Origin: Gallionella sp.
Lineage (GTDB): Bacteria; Pseudomonadota; Gammaproteobacteria; Burkholderiales; Gallionellaceae
Assembly: GCA_023259035.1 (NCBI GenBank)
Contig: JAHFRA010000002.1
Span: 62,001 to 126,000, forward strand
DNA length: 64,000 nucleotides
Reading direction: 5' to 3'
Under the pieces are notes generated by a model that saw only the letters and a program-made list of their open reading frames with translations, was not told the DNA's origin and ran no database searches. Shown one piece after another: positions 63,002 to 64,000 of this stretch. Positions within the stretch are counted from its first letter, which is position 1; every line of letters begins with the position of its first letter. Position numbers and translations under genes: made by a program.

Positions 63002-64000
63002 TCAGTCCTGATGGATGTCGCGATCCTTGGTTTCCTTGAGGAACAGCGTACCGATCACCAGAGTCATGACTGCCACGATGATCGGGTACCATAGCCCGTA
63101 GTAGATGTCGCCAGTGGCCGCCACCATAGCGGTCGCCAGCAGCGGCAACATACCGCCGAACCACCCGTTGCCAATATGGTAAGGCAGAGACATTGAAGTG
63201 TATCGGATCCGCGTCGGAAACAACTCCACCAAGAAGGCAGCGATCGGCCCGTACACCATGGTGACGTAGATCACCATGACGAACAAGATCAGCACCGTCA
63301 TTAGGTAGTTGACCTGGCTCTTGTCCGCCGATGCCGGATATCCGGACGCCTTGAGCACATCCGCAGCTTTTTTCGCGTCCCAAGCGCCCTTGAGTTCCTG
63401 ATCGCCGATCTTCACCACCACGTTCTCGCCGGGCACGCCAGGCAAAGAGGTAAACGACAACCCCTGCTTAGTGAGAAAGTCCTTGGCCTTGTCACAGTCG
63501 CTGAATTTGCTCCACGGTCCGACGAACATATGGAACTGGCAAGTCCCGGGGTCCGCAGCGACGCTAACCAGGGTCTTCGCCGCGTAGGTTTCCAGTGCTG
63601 GATTAACATAGTGCGTGAGTCCAGCGAACAGCGGAAAATAAGTTACAGCGGCGATCAGGCATCCGGCCATGATGATCTTGAGACGCCCTATTTTGTCGGA
63701 AAGCCAGCCAAAAAAGATAAAGAAAGGCGTACCCAGCAGCAGCGATGCGCCGATCAACGTGTAGGTGGTCAGATAATCCAGCTTTAACGTAATCTGCAGG
63801 AAAAACAGGGCGTAGAACTGTCCCGTATACCACACCACTCCCTGTCCGGCGGTTGCACCGAGCAGTGCAAGCAGCACGTACTTATTGTTCGGATATTTTA
63901 GAAAGCTATCGGTCAGCGGTGACTTGGAGCCCTTGCCCTCCGCTTTCATCTTCTGGAAAACCGGCGACTCCTGCAGTTTGAGACGGATATAGATTGAAAA
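63002..64000 (-). CDS. MFS transporter of the metabolite:H+ symporter family (5' end outside the window)
   Basis: The frame is open to the window edge, so the visible 332 residues are the C-terminal half. The region RLKLQESPVFQKM is the cytoplasmic linker between the two six-helix bundles. Six further helices and GWLSDKIGRLKIIMAG (MFS motif between helices) follow. A soluble insert of about 95 residues (YAAKTLVSVAADPGTC to SADKSQVN) lies between two of the helices and holds two Cys. It ends LFLKETKDRDIHQD. Relatives carry small organic acids or osmolytes; the substrate is not evident. Confidence 0.85.
   Translation of the reverse strand, partial: FSIYIRLKLQESPVFQKMKAEGKGSKSPLTDSFLKYPNNKYVLLALLGATAGQGVVWYTGQFYALFFLQITLKLDYLTTYTLIGASLLLGTPFFIFFGWLSDKIGRLKIIMAGCLIAAVTYFPLFAGLTHYVNPALETYAAKTLVSVAADPGTCQFHMFVGPWSKFSDCDKAKDFLTKQGLSFTSLPGVPGENVVVKIGDQELKGAWDAKKAADVLKASGYPASADKSQVNYLMTVLILFVMVIYVTMVYGPIAAFLVELFPTRIRYTSMSLPYHIGNGWFGGMLPLLATAMVAATGDIYYGLWYPIIVAVMTLVIGTLFLKETKDRDIHQD

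Overview
The window looks like the chromosome of a betaproteobacterium in the Nitrosomonadales, plausibly a Gallionellaceae or Sideroxydans-like lithotroph. This is an inference. It rests on the rpsF-priB-rpsR-rplI-dnaB block, the rpmF-plsX-fabH-fabD-fabG block, a NIF3/HtrA pair next to respiratory genes, and an alternative complex III (ACIII) operon. No rRNA, tRNA, CRISPR array, integrase or transposase gene was recognised.

Layout. (1) 1-8955: an ACIII operon on the minus strand (actA-actB1-actB2-actC-actD-actE), then a NIF3-family gene and a divergent DegS/DegQ-type protease. (2) 8956-19963: an accessory region dominated by nucleic-acid-processing and uncharacterised genes. It holds a minus-strand operon cREC receiver, dual-specificity phosphatase and HAD phosphatase, divergent from a WYL regulator. 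It also holds an RNase J-like metallo-beta-lactamase protein, a DnaQ-type exonuclease, two related Cys-rich small proteins, a PD-(D/E)XK nuclease overlapping a DUF2779 gene that lacks its N-terminal half, and a 5'-nucleotidase gene broken by a nonsense codon. (3) 20083-25546: housekeeping genes dnaB, rplI, rpsR, priB, rpsF and the ABC-F gene yheS. (4) 25740-55681: a roughly 30 kb sensory island. It encodes a CheB-CheR-PAS fusion, a NarL-type two-component pair, CheW, a methyl-accepting chemotaxis protein, five related HisKA histidine kinases (one with a c-type haem motif, one paired with a periplasmic binding lipoprotein), two almost identical copies of a single-domain response regulator, two REC-PAS-GGDEF-EAL proteins, and a hemerythrin gene flanked by inverted repeats. 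(5) 55816-60309: fabG, fabD, fabH, plsX, rpmF and yceD. (6) 60525-64000: a Ser/Thr kinase-USP fusion, a metallophosphoesterase and part of an MHS-family transporter.

How it fits together. ACIII oxidises quinol and lies where many betaproteobacteria carry the bc1 genes. The sensory island looks like a repeatedly duplicated module: histidine kinase, then Rcp1-like receiver, then a c-di-GMP enzyme with a REC domain. Kinase inputs include haem, PAS, GAF, CHASE3 and a binding lipoprotein. The two c-di-GMP enzymes have diverged: one has an intact GGDEF motif and I-site, the other has lost both but keeps its EAL residues. The most promising undescribed unit in region 2 is the cREC-phosphatase-HAD operon with its WYL gene, a candidate RNA end-processing system. 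A dispersed hairpin repeat with compensatory stem changes occurs at five intergenic sites between 21.6 and 52.3 kb.
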